NCBI GenBank assembly: GCA_020427155.1
Contig: JAGQOW010000002.1
Coordinates: 1-64,000, forward strand
Direction of reading: 5' to 3'
DNA: 64,000 bases
DNA from: Planctomycetales bacterium
GTDB lineage: Bacteria; Planctomycetota; Planctomycetia; Pirellulales; Lacipirellulaceae
A program made the position numbers and the translations under genes. This document shows positions 47,275 to 56,811 of the stretch, one piece after another; within the stretch, counting starts at the first letter, position 1; each line of letters opens with the position of its first letter. The notes under the pieces were generated by a model that saw only the letters and a list, made by a program, of their open reading frames with translations, was not told where the DNA came from and did not search any database.

Positions 47275-49053
47275 TTAGCCTGATTCCAACTCGTTGAAGA
47301 TATCCAGCCATTGTTCTTCGAGTAGTTCGACTTCCGATCCCATAGCAGTGAGCTCGTCGTGAAGTTGTTGAACATCTTGAGCTTCGGTGGTGGAGAGCAT
47401 TTTCTCATGAATAGTTCTCTTGTCTTCGTCGAGTTTGGCGATCTTGCGTTCGACAGCTTTTAGTTTCTTCTGTAGTTCGCGTTCCTCGCGTCCTCCCAGT
47501 TTGCGCGGTGCGGAAGACTTGGCGGGTTCGCGCGTGCCACGGGTCGCATGTTCAGCTCGCAAACCTGCTTCGAGTTCCTTGCGAACTCGGTAGACATAGT
47601 CGTCGTAGCTGGCCGGATAGCTGGTGACGCGGCGATCGCGCACCTCGATGACAGCAGTAGCAACGCGGTGCATAAAGTGGCGGTCGTGGCTGGTAAAGAT
47701 CACGGTCCCCTGATATCGACACAACGCGTCGGCCAGGGCATCAACGGTTTCGACGTCCAGATGGTTTCCAGGTTCGTCGAGGACTAGCACATTGTGTTTC
47801 TGGAGCAGCAAGCCCGCCAACACGAGACGAGCCCTTTCGCCTCCGCTAAGCACACGAATCCGCTTCGAGACGAGTTCACCACTGAACAAAAAACTGCCGG
47901 CAACGTCTTTCACTTGCTGAATCGTCGTACCTTCAGCAGCTTGATAGTGAAGATAATCCTCAACCGTCTGATCTTCCGGCAAGGTGGTGTAGACATGTTG
48001 GGCATAGACGCCCACCTGGCAGCCGAAGCCCCACTTGAGCTGGCCAGCGAGCGGTTCGATAGAATTGCAAATGGTACGCAGGAAGGTTGTTTTGCCCTGC
48101 CCATTGTCGCCGACAATGCCGACCCGTGTACCGTGATCCACATCAAGCTGGATGCCGGATGCCACTTCATAGTCGGAGTAACCGATAGCAAGTTGCTCGA
48201 CGCGCAGGGCGGGACCTTGGCGGGGCTGGACCTCGGGAAAGCTGAAATGAATCTCCGCTTCCTCGCCTTGCACCTCGACCAGTTGAAGCCGTTCGAGTTG
48301 TTTGGCTTTACTGCGGGCCTGGCTGGCAGTGTTGGCGTTGGCACGATTCTTGTTGATGAAGGTTTCTAGTTGCTTCCGCTTGGTCAGCGTGGCAGCATTG
48401 ACACGATGATCATGTTCGCGCCGTTCGGCCAGATTTTCGAGATATGCGTCGACATCGCCAGGAAACATGTTCAGTTGGCCACGCGAGATCTCTAGCGTAT
48501 TGTCACACGTGCGTTTTAGAAAGGCTCGATCGTGCGACACAATCAAACAGCCCCCTGGAAAGCTTTGCAAAAACTCTTCCAGCAGCATCTGCGTACGCAG
48601 ATCAAGAAAGTTGGTCGGCTCGTCAAGAATCAGCAAATTGGGGTCGTGCAACAGCAATGCAGCCAGCTTCACACGGGTTTGCCAGCCGCCGGAGAGCTCG
48701 CGTACCAGCTGGTCGAGCATGGCGTCGGGCAGTTGGAACTGCCAGGCAATTTCGCCGCAGCGCCACTCAGGTTGGCCGCTATCGCGCATCAAGAAGCCAA
48801 GTACGGTTTCGCCGTCGAGAAACGGATCGTGTTGCCGCAGATAGCCTAAGCGTAGCTTCCGGCTACGAACAACTTCTCCTTGGTCGAGTTCTTCTTCTCC
48901 GAGCAAAATGCGGCAAATAGTACTCTTGCCTGCTCCATTGCGACCAATGAGGCCAACCTTCTGGTCGTCGGCCAGCGCGCAGCCGGTGCCGTCGAGCAGC
49001 TCCTGCTCGCCGTAGCGCTTATGAGCATCTTGGAGTTGAAGTACGACAGCCAC
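47275..49053 (-). CDS. ABC-F family ATPase
   Basis: 592 residues if the GTG at 49051-49053 is the start; there is no ATG before the first ABC domain and no strong ribosome-binding site. Two ABC cassettes are joined by a charged linker (RREHDHRVNAATLTKRKQLE): Walker A GLIGRNGAGKSTICRIL and GIVGDNGQGKTTFLRTI, signatures ELSGGWQTRVKLA and VLSGGERARLVLAG. The C-terminus is a coiled coil (RELQKKLKAVERKIAKLDED), as in Uup/YdiF. No membrane domain. Such proteins act on the ribosome to clear stalls or give antibiotic protection. The exact subfamily is uncertain. Confidence 0.92.
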   Translation of the reverse strand: MAVVLQLQDAHKRYGEQELLDGTGCALADDQKVGLIGRNGAGKSTICRILLGEEELDQGEVVRSRKLRLGYLRQHDPFLDGETVLGFLMRDSGQPEWRCGEIAWQFQLPDAMLDQLVRELSGGWQTRVKLAALLLHDPNLLILDEPTNFLDLRTQMLLEEFLQSFPGGCLIVSHDRAFLKRTCDNTLEISRGQLNMFPGDVDAYLENLAERREHDHRVNAATLTKRKQLETFINKNRANANTASQARSKAKQLERLQLVEVQGEEAEIHFSFPEVQPRQGPALRVEQLAIGYSDYEVASGIQLDVDHGTRVGIVGDNGQGKTTFLRTICNSIEPLAGQLKWGFGCQVGVYAQHVYTTLPEDQTVEDYLHYQAAEGTTIQQVKDVAGSFLFSGELVSKRIRVLSGGERARLVLAGLLLQKHNVLVLDEPGNHLDVETVDALADALCRYQGTVIFTSHDRHFMHRVATAVIEVRDRRVTSYPASYDDYVYRVRKELEAGLRAEHATRGTREPAKSSAPRKLGGREERELQKKLKAVERKIAKLDEDKRTIHEKMLSTTEAQDVQQLHDELTAMGSEVELLEEQWLDIFNELESG

Positions 49054-49134
49054 GCGAGGGGATCTGTAATCTAAGAGGTTTGAAAGTTGATGTGGGCAGG
49101 TATTTGGCCGCGATGCTACGCATGGCAAGGCACC

Positions 49135-50868
49135 CTACGGAGTATCGAGTTTTACCTTGGCTCGCCTGGCGACACGGCCGATTGCCCCTAAAACTATGCA
49201 GCATAGCACACATGTGCCGGCAAACCAGTCGCCTCGCTTGGCATAGAAACTTGGATACTCATCACCACTAAAATGTTTGTCCTGGCCTTTCGGTGGTGGG
49301 AGATCGACGAGCATAGTTTCTGTTTGTTGGCGTTTGGTCACCTGTAAGAGATGGCCACGGGAGTCGATGTGGGCTGACAGACCCCCGTTGGCCGCGATCA
49401 GTAGCGGCGTCCGCATCTCGACGGCTCGAAACACGCCGCAGGCCAGATGCATGTCCAGCTCGCTGGAACCCCAATACCAGGCATCGTTAGTGAGATTGAT
49501 CAGCGCCGCGGGGAAGGCATACTCCATCTCTACGACGTGGCGGACCTGCCTGCCGATCAAATGCGGGACCGCGGTTTCGTAGCAGATATTGGGAGATATG
49601 AGCGAATCGCCCAAACGAAGCGCGGCGGGGTATTCGCCTGCTTCGATGCCGCCCGTCAACGGCGTAAGCCGATAGAGGGCTGGGATCAGCTTGGCCAGCG
49701 GGATGAATTCGCCAAACGGCACGCGGTGCATTTTGTCGTAGGTGCCGAGGATTTTGCCCGAGGCGTCGACGAGTACTGACGAATTAAAAGTGTGATAGTC
49801 GGGTTGGCCGGTTTCGTCTTGAAAGATGTACCAGCGATCGATCCCTACTAGCACCGCCGAGCCGAGCTGTTTTGTTAGTTCGGTCAGTTGGGTTTGCGCT
49901 GCAGTGAGGTAAGAACTGTGGACCTGGGTTTCTGGAGGATGGTAGCCCTCGGCCAGGTCGACCAGGGGTTGGCGAAAGGTGGTCTCAGGCCAGATCACTA
50001 GATCAACCTGGCGCCCATCTTTCTTTAAAGATCTCTGTACTGCCTCGTGCGAAAGCTCCAAATACTCGGATACGATTTGTTCTTGCTTCGCAGGGTCGCT
50101 TTTCCAATCGGCGAGGGTGTGGCCTTGGATGAGTGCGATTCGCATACCGGCTTGAGCCGTTTTTGTTGAATTGCTCTCCTTGCTCTGTTGTATACCATAG
50201 AAGATTGCGAACGTAAGAACTGCGATGGCTGGTAGGTTGTGAAGTAGTGCACGGGATGTCAGTGAGGGAGAGGCGTTAGAACTGGTGTTCAGGCAAGACT
50301 TTATGGTCTGCGTGATTGCCGCTGGGACGAGCAATACTAAGAAGGTCACGCCATACTCGCCAAACAAGTCTGCGATTTGAATCAGTACTGGGTACTTTAC
50401 TTGGGTATGGGCGAGCGAGGCCATCAGGAAGCCGGTCATCAGGCGACCGCGCAACCAGTCGAGCCCAGTCCAGACTATAGGTGCTGCAAGCCACAGTGGC
50501 GCACCTAGTTGATGTGAGGCGACGCGACTAAGCCCTACGAATAGCGGCAAGTAGATACCCAGGTAGCCAGCCAGCGCCAGCAGTGCCAAGTGGTTGAGCG
50601 GATGGGGGAGACGTATCCAATGGACTGCTAGCAGCCAAAAGGCAGTTCCGGCCAACCAGAGCGAACGATAAGGTCGTTTGCCAGGCAATTGAGGCAATAA
50701 GATCAACGTGAGCCACGGAATCGGTGCTACCCACGCCAGCAGGCCCCAAGCTACTGGCGGAAATGCAAGCCAGCACAGGACGCTCCCCAGCAGAGCTGTG
50801 GTGAGTGTCGAAGCGGGGGCAACAAACCATAGCCAGCGGCTGGTCTCGACTGACGTCACACGATTCAT
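49135..50868 (-). CDS. lnt: apolipoprotein N-acyltransferase
   Basis: 577 residues. The N-terminal half has about six membrane helices (LLGSVLCWLAFPPVAWGLL, LALLALAGYLGIYLPLFVGL). The nitrilase-like domain contains the catalytic triad: Glu in LVIWPETTFRQPL, Lys in YDKMHRVPFGEFIPL and Cys in PNICYETAVPH. The last helix is TCVLCCIVLGAIGRV. It adds the third acyl chain to lipoproteins at the inner membrane, in line with the several lipoproteins in this window. It is divergent from the lipoprotein gene at 50977. Confidence 0.95.
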   Translation of the reverse strand: MNRVTSVETSRWLWFVAPASTLTTALLGSVLCWLAFPPVAWGLLAWVAPIPWLTLILLPQLPGKRPYRSLWLAGTAFWLLAVHWIRLPHPLNHLALLALAGYLGIYLPLFVGLSRVASHQLGAPLWLAAPIVWTGLDWLRGRLMTGFLMASLAHTQVKYPVLIQIADLFGEYGVTFLVLLVPAAITQTIKSCLNTSSNASPSLTSRALLHNLPAIAVLTFAIFYGIQQSKESNSTKTAQAGMRIALIQGHTLADWKSDPAKQEQIVSEYLELSHEAVQRSLKKDGRQVDLVIWPETTFRQPLVDLAEGYHPPETQVHSSYLTAAQTQLTELTKQLGSAVLVGIDRWYIFQDETGQPDYHTFNSSVLVDASGKILGTYDKMHRVPFGEFIPLAKLIPALYRLTPLTGGIEAGEYPAALRLGDSLISPNICYETAVPHLIGRQVRHVVEMEYAFPAALINLTNDAWYWGSSELDMHLACGVFRAVEMRTPLLIAANGGLSAHIDSRGHLLQVTKRQQTETMLVDLPPPKGQDKHFSGDEYPSFYAKRGDWFAGTCVLCCIVLGAIGRVARRAKVKLDTP

Positions 50869-50976
50869 CCTACCCAGGCTACGTGGTTGCTGTTTGTTTT
50901 GCCAGAGCAGATAACCGCACTGCGGCGGACCGTTTCCGCTTGTGCTGGTTGTCCAAGTCCGCTTATCTTCGACTGC

Positions 50977-51909
50977 ATGTCAACCGATCGAAATTCCCAC
51001 CACAGAATCAACCTGTTACTTCTCGCTTGCCTACTGCTAGCTTGCGAAGGTTGTTGGGAAGAGATTCATTTCAATCCCCGTCAGGCACCGGAGCCCACGG
51101 AGAATCTGTTGCAACAAGTTGCCATGGATCCGGAGGAATCATCGGAAGTTTTGGCACAGGAATCAATTCCAGAAGTACGAGCGGAACCTGAAGAGATTCT
51201 GCCTCCACCAATCAAGGAGTCCATTGAAGTTAGACCGGACGCCCCGCTTTCACGAGTCTTGGAGCCAGCCAGCGCGCTGCCCCGGCAAGAGACACCAGCT
51301 CCTCCGGCTGAGCTGGATTTGCTCAACGAAGAACCGTCGGAAACTGAACTCGTCGAAGAAGTCGTAGAGCCCGCCGAGACGAGTGCGTCAATTCCGCCGT
51401 CGCGCACGAGAGTGGCAGCCTGGAGATTGGGCAGCCAATGGAGTCTGGCAGCGGCTTACTACGCCAAAGGACTTGGCCCAAATCGCTATGGGGTCTTGCT
51501 CGATCAAGCGGCGTATGCAGCGCGCCTTCTCGAAATCGATTTCCCTGATTTTCCCCAGCAAAGCAACACAGAAGCGTTGGAAGCAGCGGTAGTTCATTAT
51601 TTGCTTGAAGAGAGTGGCCCGGTTGTGGCGCATAAGTTAGCTGACCGGTTCTCCACCGATCATGCTGCTTTGGCAGAGCTCGCCCTCAAGACGCATGTGT
51701 TGCTGTTAGTCTACACGCCCCGCAATCAGCAGCTGGGTCCGCTGGTTGCCTCAATTCGTCAGGCAGGTTCGAACTCTGGACTTCCGGAGAGCGTATGGCG
51801 GGAACTGGTCGACCTCTTGGAGCAGCGAGTGGAGTTCAACCAGGTAAAGCAAGCCGTGTTTCAACTTCACGGCCGGGCGAATGCCTTTCTGGCAAGTGCT
51901 GCCAAATAA
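50977..51909 (+). CDS. lipoprotein of unknown function
   Basis: 310 residues from the ATG at 50977. The lipoprotein signal is INLLLLACLLLACEGC, with the lipobox near LLAC. A long, Glu/Pro-rich, probably disordered segment follows (about 30-150), then a more folded helical domain (WRLGSQWSLAAAYYAKGLGP, FSTDHAALAELALKTHVLLL). No family recognised. It precedes the HAMP protein and the TadE group, separated by 313 bp. Confidence 0.7.
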   Translation: MSTDRNSHHRINLLLLACLLLACEGCWEEIHFNPRQAPEPTENLLQQVAMDPEESSEVLAQESIPEVRAEPEEILPPPIKESIEVRPDAPLSRVLEPASALPRQETPAPPAELDLLNEEPSETELVEEVVEPAETSASIPPSRTRVAAWRLGSQWSLAAAYYAKGLGPNRYGVLLDQAAYAARLLEIDFPDFPQQSNTEALEAAVVHYLLEESGPVVAHKLADRFSTDHAALAELALKTHVLLLVYTPRNQQLGPLVASIRQAGSNSGLPESVWRELVDLLEQRVEFNQVKQAVFQLHGRANAFLASAAK

Positions 51910-52222
51910 ACTGCATCTGGGGCATCTGACGCTGGACTGAAGCCGTTCCAGAGTCTTGTCGCTCGGGTCTCGTACCTTTTCTGCAGGTTTTGCTGGTATT
52001 ACCGGCACGAAGCTGCCGTTCTTGCCTTCCGAAACCTCTTCGATCGAGCTGCAATGGGTCTTTGCTTAGGGCGTAACCTAGTCTTGCGGTAGCGAGTGCA
52101 GTACTGCGCTTGCAACGAGTGCCCCACGGGTGTGAAAGATTAAAAGTCGACCGAGAGCAACCGCTCTTTGAGTTGTTCGGCAGGCCAGCATATTCAGCGA
52201 AGTTTGACGAGGAAAAACAGCC
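51910..52222. other. 313-bp spacer before the HAMP gene
   Basis: No gene recognised. It contains short weak hairpins (CTGGA/TCCAG near the lipoprotein stop, AGAGC/GCTCT close to the next gene). GACGAGGA just before 52223 is the ribosome-binding site of the HAMP gene. Confidence 0.4.
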
Positions 52223-52687
52223 ATGTCTCATCCGGATCGCAAGAAGATTTATGTCGACCCCAGGGTGCAAGGAGCGTTGGTAAAGCGTTTGATCATTCAC
52301 TGGGCGATGTTTATCGTCGCTTCGGCAGTGATCGCCTTCTGCTTGCAGGTGCTTAGCAATCCCTTTCAATCGATTGGTCAGCACGCGCAGAATCTCTGGT
52401 GGACTCACGGTCCGTTCTTGCTGGTGATGACCTTTCTGCTGCCGGTGTTTGTGTTCGATACGATTCGTCTCAGCCATCGGTTTGCCGGTCCGATCTATCG
52501 ATTGCGTCAAACGATTCGCACCATTGCTCAGGGCAAACCTACCGCAAGGCTCAAGTTTCGCGATTTCGATTTTTGGCAAGGGCTTGCCGAGGACTTTAAT
52601 CGGATGGTTGATCGACTCAGCAGCCATGGGGTCACGGAGTTTGTCGAAGACGAATTGGAATGCTCGCCGACGACTGAGGCCAAGTAG
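52223..52687 (+). CDS. HAMP-domain membrane protein without an output domain
   Basis: 154 residues. Two membrane helices (IIHWAMFIVASAVIAFCLQV and FLLVMTFLLPVFVFDTI) are followed by one HAMP-like segment (SHRFAGPIYRLRQTIRTIAQ, FRDFDFWQGLAEDFNRMVDRL) and a short acidic tail. There is no kinase, methyl-acceptor or cyclase domain. It may pass a signal to a partner or regulate membrane assembly. It lies 59 bp before a TadE gene in the same direction, which suggests a link with that group. Confidence 0.8.
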   Translation: MSHPDRKKIYVDPRVQGALVKRLIIHWAMFIVASAVIAFCLQVLSNPFQSIGQHAQNLWWTHGPFLLVMTFLLPVFVFDTIRLSHRFAGPIYRLRQTIRTIAQGKPTARLKFRDFDFWQGLAEDFNRMVDRLSSHGVTEFVEDELECSPTTEAK

Positions 52688-52746
52688 CGATGCTTCCTGG
52701 TTGGTGCTGGTGATGCTCAAATAACACCTTGACTAGTAAACACCTT

Positions 52747-53178
52747 ATGAAAGCAAGAAACTCCAAGAAGTTTTTCGGACGAGACGACTGCGATTTGCGC
52801 CGGCGCGGTGTTGCAGCCGCCGAGCTTGCCGTCTGCTTGCCAGTGATCGTGTTATTGGTCCTGGCAATGATTGAGTCGTGCACGATGATTTTTCTCAAGC
52901 AGTCGCTCACGGTGGCTGCCTACGAAGGGATTCGTACTTCGCTCGAAGAGCGAGCGGTCGAAGCAGATGTGCGTGCCGCTTGCCAACAAGTGCTAACAGA
53001 CCGAAGTGTTCAGGGAGGTACGATTAATGTCGACCCTGTGAACTTCGAAAGGTTGGCTCCAGGTGAGTATATCTCGGTGACTATTACAGCGCCGGCTGAT
53101 CCTAATTCGGTTATCCCCGGCAGTTTTTATCGCGGCAAGACCTTGTCGGCGACAGCAACCATGATGAAAGAGTTGTAG
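52747..53178 (+). CDS. TadE-like pseudopilin
   Basis: 143 residues from the ATG at 52747. The TadE-type N-terminus is present: RRRGVAAAELAVCLPVIVLL, then LAMIESCTMIFLKQ. The remainder is a small beta-rich domain (GEYISVTITAPADPNSVIPG). TadE-like proteins are minor pseudopilins processed by a prepilin peptidase and linked to Flp/Tad pili. The typical E of the processing site follows RRGVAAA. It is the first of three genes in one direction. Confidence 0.88.
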   Translation: MKARNSKKFFGRDDCDLRRRGVAAAELAVCLPVIVLLVLAMIESCTMIFLKQSLTVAAYEGIRTSLEERAVEADVRAACQQVLTDRSVQGGTINVDPVNFERLAPGEYISVTITAPADPNSVIPGSFYRGKTLSATATMMKEL

Positions 53179-53249
53179 TTGTTCAAGTTGCTCACTTGCA
53201 TTAGTGCCCTCGATGTCTTTTCCAATCCTTGTTTTGATGTGAATGAATC

Positions 53250-54377
53250 ATGAATAGTCTGTCCAAGAAGACGAACAATGCGCGGCAAGGTGCGATGTTG
53301 GTGTTGATCGCACTTACCCTGCCGCTGGTGATCATCATGGCCGCTTTTGCGGTCGATCTGGCGTGGATGCAACTTGTTCGAACAGAATTGCGGATGGCCA
53401 CGGATGCAGCGTCGCGCGCCGGAGCGAAAGCCTTGAGCTTGCAGCAAACAGAGGCAGCAGCCCGAGCTGCTGCCAAAGAAGCCGCTCAACGAAACCTCGT
53501 CGCGGGAGAGCCTTTGCTGATCACTGACCCAGAAATCAAGTTGGGCTTGGGTCGCCAGACAAGCCTTAACTTGCGGTTTGAGTTTACCGAGGGAGGCGCA
53601 CTGCTGAATGCGGTGCAAGTGAATGGCAGCCGGACGGCGGCTTCGGCAGGCGGTCCTGTCGCTTTATTTTTGGGGCAAGTAATGGGCGTCTCCCACTTTC
53701 AGCCTTCACAGATTGCGACTTCAACTCAACTCGACCGCGACATTTGTCTGATTGTCGATCGCTCAGGTTCGATGATGCGAGAAATTAACAGTACCAATGT
53801 GCCTGGCGGGGCATGTAGTGCGCCCCACCCCACGCTGAGTCGTTGGAGTGCATTGGCAGCTGCTGTTGCCGGTTTTCTCGACGAGCTAGATAACACAGCT
53901 CAGCTAGAGCAATGCGGCATCGTGAGTTACTCGAGCGCAGGTAACCAGTGTGGAATTCGATTCACGACTTCCGATATCAATGCCCGCCTCGACATGGACT
54001 ATCGGCCTATTCGCGATACGATGGCAGACCTTAGCAGTCGGCCGGTGGCGGGACGTACTAACATTGGCGCGGGCATTGCCGATGGCATCACCGTTTTGAC
54101 CGACAGCCGTGCGAGGCCATTTGCCTTGAAAACGATGGTCTTGATGACCGACGGCCGTCATAACACAGGTCCCGAGCCTGTAATCGTCGCAAGACGAGCC
54201 GCCAGGGAGAACATCACCATCCATACCGTTACCTTCAGCGCAGAAGCAGACTTTGCGCGCATGCAAGCCGTGGCCGAAGCGACCGGAGGAGAGCATTTTC
54301 ATGCTCCCGATGCCGAGGCGCTCGAGCGCATTTTTCGCCAAATCGCCTCTACTCTGCCTGTCATGCTGACCGAGTAA
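53250..54377 (+). CDS. TadG-like protein with von Willebrand factor A domain
   Basis: 375 residues. The N-terminus is TadG/TadE-like (RQGAMLVLIALTLPLVIIMA, then FAVDLAWMQLVRTELRMATD). The C-terminal half is a VWA domain with the metal-ion site DRSGSM (in CLIVDRSGSMMREINS) and a later TMVLMTDGRHNTG. VWA domains bind proteins, often via Mg2+. The gene is flanked by two TadE genes, with 71 and 20 bp spacing. The set may form a surface or secretion complex. No TadA, TadB or CpaB is in the window. Confidence 0.88.
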   Translation: MNSLSKKTNNARQGAMLVLIALTLPLVIIMAAFAVDLAWMQLVRTELRMATDAASRAGAKALSLQQTEAAARAAAKEAAQRNLVAGEPLLITDPEIKLGLGRQTSLNLRFEFTEGGALLNAVQVNGSRTAASAGGPVALFLGQVMGVSHFQPSQIATSTQLDRDICLIVDRSGSMMREINSTNVPGGACSAPHPTLSRWSALAAAVAGFLDELDNTAQLEQCGIVSYSSAGNQCGIRFTTSDINARLDMDYRPIRDTMADLSSRPVAGRTNIGAGIADGITVLTDSRARPFALKTMVLMTDGRHNTGPEPVIVARRAARENITIHTVTFSAEADFARMQAVAEATGGEHFHAPDAEALERIFRQIASTLPVMLTE

Positions 54378-54397
54378 GGCAACGCGTCTTTGGAATC

Positions 54398-54862
54398 ATG
54401 AGTGATAGATATCGAGCTAGGTCGAGAACCGAACCAATGCAGATTCTGCCAAGAACAAGTCGTCCGTCGAAACCGTGCCGCCGCTCAGGCGCTGCCGCCG
54501 TAGAGTTTGCAGTCGTGGCCCCGGTGTTCTTTTTGTTTATTCTCGCGTCATTCGAGTTCGGTCGGCTGAATATCATTCGGCACACGGCAGACAATGCGGC
54601 CTACGAAGCGGCACGCCATGCTATGGTTCCAGGCGCTACGGCCGGCGAAGCGGTGGCCAAGGCCAACAACATTCTGAGCATCGTTGGCACGCGAGGAGCG
54701 ACTGTCGCGGTCAATCCCGCGACTTTAGGACCCGACGTTGATGAGATCATTGTGACGATTGAAGTACCGATGAATCAGAATGGCTTGATCGCTCCCCACT
54801 TTTCTTCAGGGAAAACGATCCGCGCACAATCGCGACTCAGGACCGAACGATCACAGCAATAA
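54398..54862 (+). CDS. TadE-like pseudopilin (second)
   Basis: 154 residues, ATG at 54398. The processing motif RRSGAAAVEFAVVAPVFFLF matches TadE, followed by LASFEFGRLNIIRHTADNAA. The C-terminal domain contains LGPDVDEIIVTIEVPMNQNG. It begins 20 bp after the TadG-like gene and is likely translated from the same transcript. An internal Met at codon 14 is an alternative start. Confidence 0.87.
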   Translation: MSDRYRARSRTEPMQILPRTSRPSKPCRRSGAAAVEFAVVAPVFFLFILASFEFGRLNIIRHTADNAAYEAARHAMVPGATAGEAVAKANNILSIVGTRGATVAVNPATLGPDVDEIIVTIEVPMNQNGLIAPHFSSGKTIRAQSRLRTERSQQ

Positions 54863-54882
54863 ACTGTGGCAGAGCGGGCCTG

Positions 54883-56460
54883 CTAGACCAGCACGCGCGA
54901 GTGTCTTTGAGCTGCCAACATCCCTAACATCGCAGCCACTACTCCAAGTAGCGCGGCAGATGGCTCAGGCAAGTTCGATGTCGCTGCCAAGACGCCGCTG
55001 AGTGAGCCGTCAAAGTTCCTCTGCCATTCGAGGAAGCGTTGGCCGTCGTAACCGCTGGCTTCGCCAAACAGGTTCTGCCAGAGATTGAGATCGGCTTGTA
55101 CGACATATCCATTGCCATCAAAGTCTCCGGGTTGGTTGGGAGTGAATTGTCGCTGCCAGCGTAGAAAGTCGTTGCCGTCGAGACCTCCAGAAGTGCCGAA
55201 TTCCGTTTCCCAAACCGGTAAGTCAGATTGGTCGACATCGTTATCTCCATCGAAGTCGGCCTGCACTACGTCGTACTGGCTATGGAGATCAAATACCAAT
55301 CTTCCCGGATCGCCCTCTTCAAATAGGTTGAGAAAATCAAAACTAACTTGGTCGATTGGCGAGTCTTCTCCTTCGCCCAAACCCAGCAGGTTGAGCAGAC
55401 CACTGGTCATCGCGTCGGCTCCAAAAACGCCGTCGATCTCAGGGGCGACGTCAAGAACAAGTACGAACACCTCGTCCCAGAGAAGATCCACTGCTTGTTC
55501 GGTTTCGACCCGGAAGGTGTCGATCAAAAACATAGGTGCTTCGATCGTGCCGCCCACACCACCGATGGGAAGGTCGTCGAAATGCCGTTCATCGGAGCCA
55601 TCGAAAGAACCGTCGCCGTTGGAGTCGAGTCCGAGCGATTCAGCGATTGCCGAAGAGATAAAACTGATCGATGCGCCGGTGTCGAGCAGGAATTGCCCAG
55701 ACGCGGTCAGGTTGTCGGAACTCGCTTCGACCGAAAGCATCGGCAAGGGCGCCGAGGTGGGAAGCGGAGGCTCGTCTTCGAGATCAAATCGCTTGCCCGT
55801 CAGCGGAATGGAATAGCGGTGGCCGTTATCTGCCGGCAGTGAATTGGAGAAGACGGTCGAGGGCAATTGAAAATTCAGGGGATCCAACGGATCGAAGTAC
55901 ACGTCCAGATCGATGGTCATGGTGCGACCAAGCATACCAGGCATGCCAATCAAACCGTTGACTCCGAACAGGTCGGGAAACTGGCCCGAGAGAAGCCGAA
56001 TGTCGGTTAGCGAGTGTTCGACTTCATCGTCCCCGGTAACTCGGACCTGGTAGGGCGCCGAGACATCGACCAGCGAGAATCCCGAAACGCCTTGTTCCAG
56101 AACCTGATTCTCAACGACATAACCGTTTTGCTTGACACTTGTCTCAGCATCGTTCATGAGAAAGAAACTGGAAGCTCCCGTATCGACCAACAAGGTGCTT
56201 GCTGAACCGAAGATTCCTCCCAGAGGATCTTCGGGATCGCCCGCCGGGCCAAACGAAAAACTGCCGTCATTGCTCAGGACTTCGATCTGTGCTTGTGGCT
56301 GATGTCCGGCAACCTGGTCTTTGTGGCCCATATAGACAAACTGGTTCGCGCCCAGAGCCGCCGAGCAGCATCCCCATAAGATGCAGCACGACGTCACACT
56401 GCGCACACGAATGGCCAATCGACTTTCACCAGTAACACGGCTGTTAGAGTTCAGTGTCAT
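54883..56460 (-). CDS. two-lobed aspartic protease with dockerin-like repeats and PEP-CTERM anchor
   Basis: 525 residues from the ATG at 56458-56460; an in-frame ATG at 56511 is also possible. A signal region (SVTSCCILWGCCSAALG) precedes two protease lobes. The first has the active-site motif LLVDTGASSFFL (Asp93) and later VNGLIGMPGM; the second has FLLDTGASISFI (Asp260) and later IDGVFGADAM. Two DTGA motifs in one chain look like a pepsin-style pair formed by duplication, unlike the dimeric retropepsins. Then come two dockerin-like calcium-binding repeats (402-439, DFDGDNDVDQSDLPVWE; 446-484, DFDGNGYVVQADLNLWQ). The tail is LPEPSAALLGVVAAMLG then QRHSR, a PEP-CTERM signal. It is expected to be exported and anchored through the exosortase. 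Confidence 0.87.
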   Translation of the reverse strand: MTLNSNSRVTGESRLAIRVRSVTSCCILWGCCSAALGANQFVYMGHKDQVAGHQPQAQIEVLSNDGSFSFGPAGDPEDPLGGIFGSASTLLVDTGASSFFLMNDAETSVKQNGYVVENQVLEQGVSGFSLVDVSAPYQVRVTGDDEVEHSLTDIRLLSGQFPDLFGVNGLIGMPGMLGRTMTIDLDVYFDPLDPLNFQLPSTVFSNSLPADNGHRYSIPLTGKRFDLEDEPPLPTSAPLPMLSVEASSDNLTASGQFLLDTGASISFISSAIAESLGLDSNGDGSFDGSDERHFDDLPIGGVGGTIEAPMFLIDTFRVETEQAVDLLWDEVFVLVLDVAPEIDGVFGADAMTSGLLNLLGLGEGEDSPIDQVSFDFLNLFEEGDPGRLVFDLHSQYDVVQADFDGDNDVDQSDLPVWETEFGTSGGLDGNDFLRWQRQFTPNQPGDFDGNGYVVQADLNLWQNLFGEASGYDGQRFLEWQRNFDGSLSGVLAATSNLPEPSAALLGVVAAMLGMLAAQRHSRVLV

Positions 56461-56811
56461 GCGCTGGTTGCTACACAGAGAAAAGAGAAGCAGAAGCTCG
56501 GCAGCAATCATGGCTCATCGAATGCAAGCACTCTTAAAGACAGCGCAGCCAGGGCCAAGCAAAAACCCAGCGATAAGTTCCGTGCGCGTGAAAACCTTGA
56601 ATCGACTTCCCCCCTTGAAATCTGGATCGCGGGTTACTGCCAACCAAGGTGCCTCAACCTACTTCCAGACTATGCCCTTAACCTCATGGTGTCAATAACT
56701 ACCGCCTTTCCAGAGTGTGCGTGAGCTACGCAATCAACTGTGGGTCGCCACAAAGTGAGGCCTGTTTCGCGAATGAATCCTAAGAACTGGTGCCCTGACA
56801 CACGGTGCAGT
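56461..56811. other. 351-bp spacer between the protease gene and the UDP-glucose dehydrogenase gene
   Basis: No gene, terminator or RNA was recognised. It contains the 5' region of the protease gene on the minus strand and the 3' end of the dehydrogenase gene. Confidence 0.4.
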
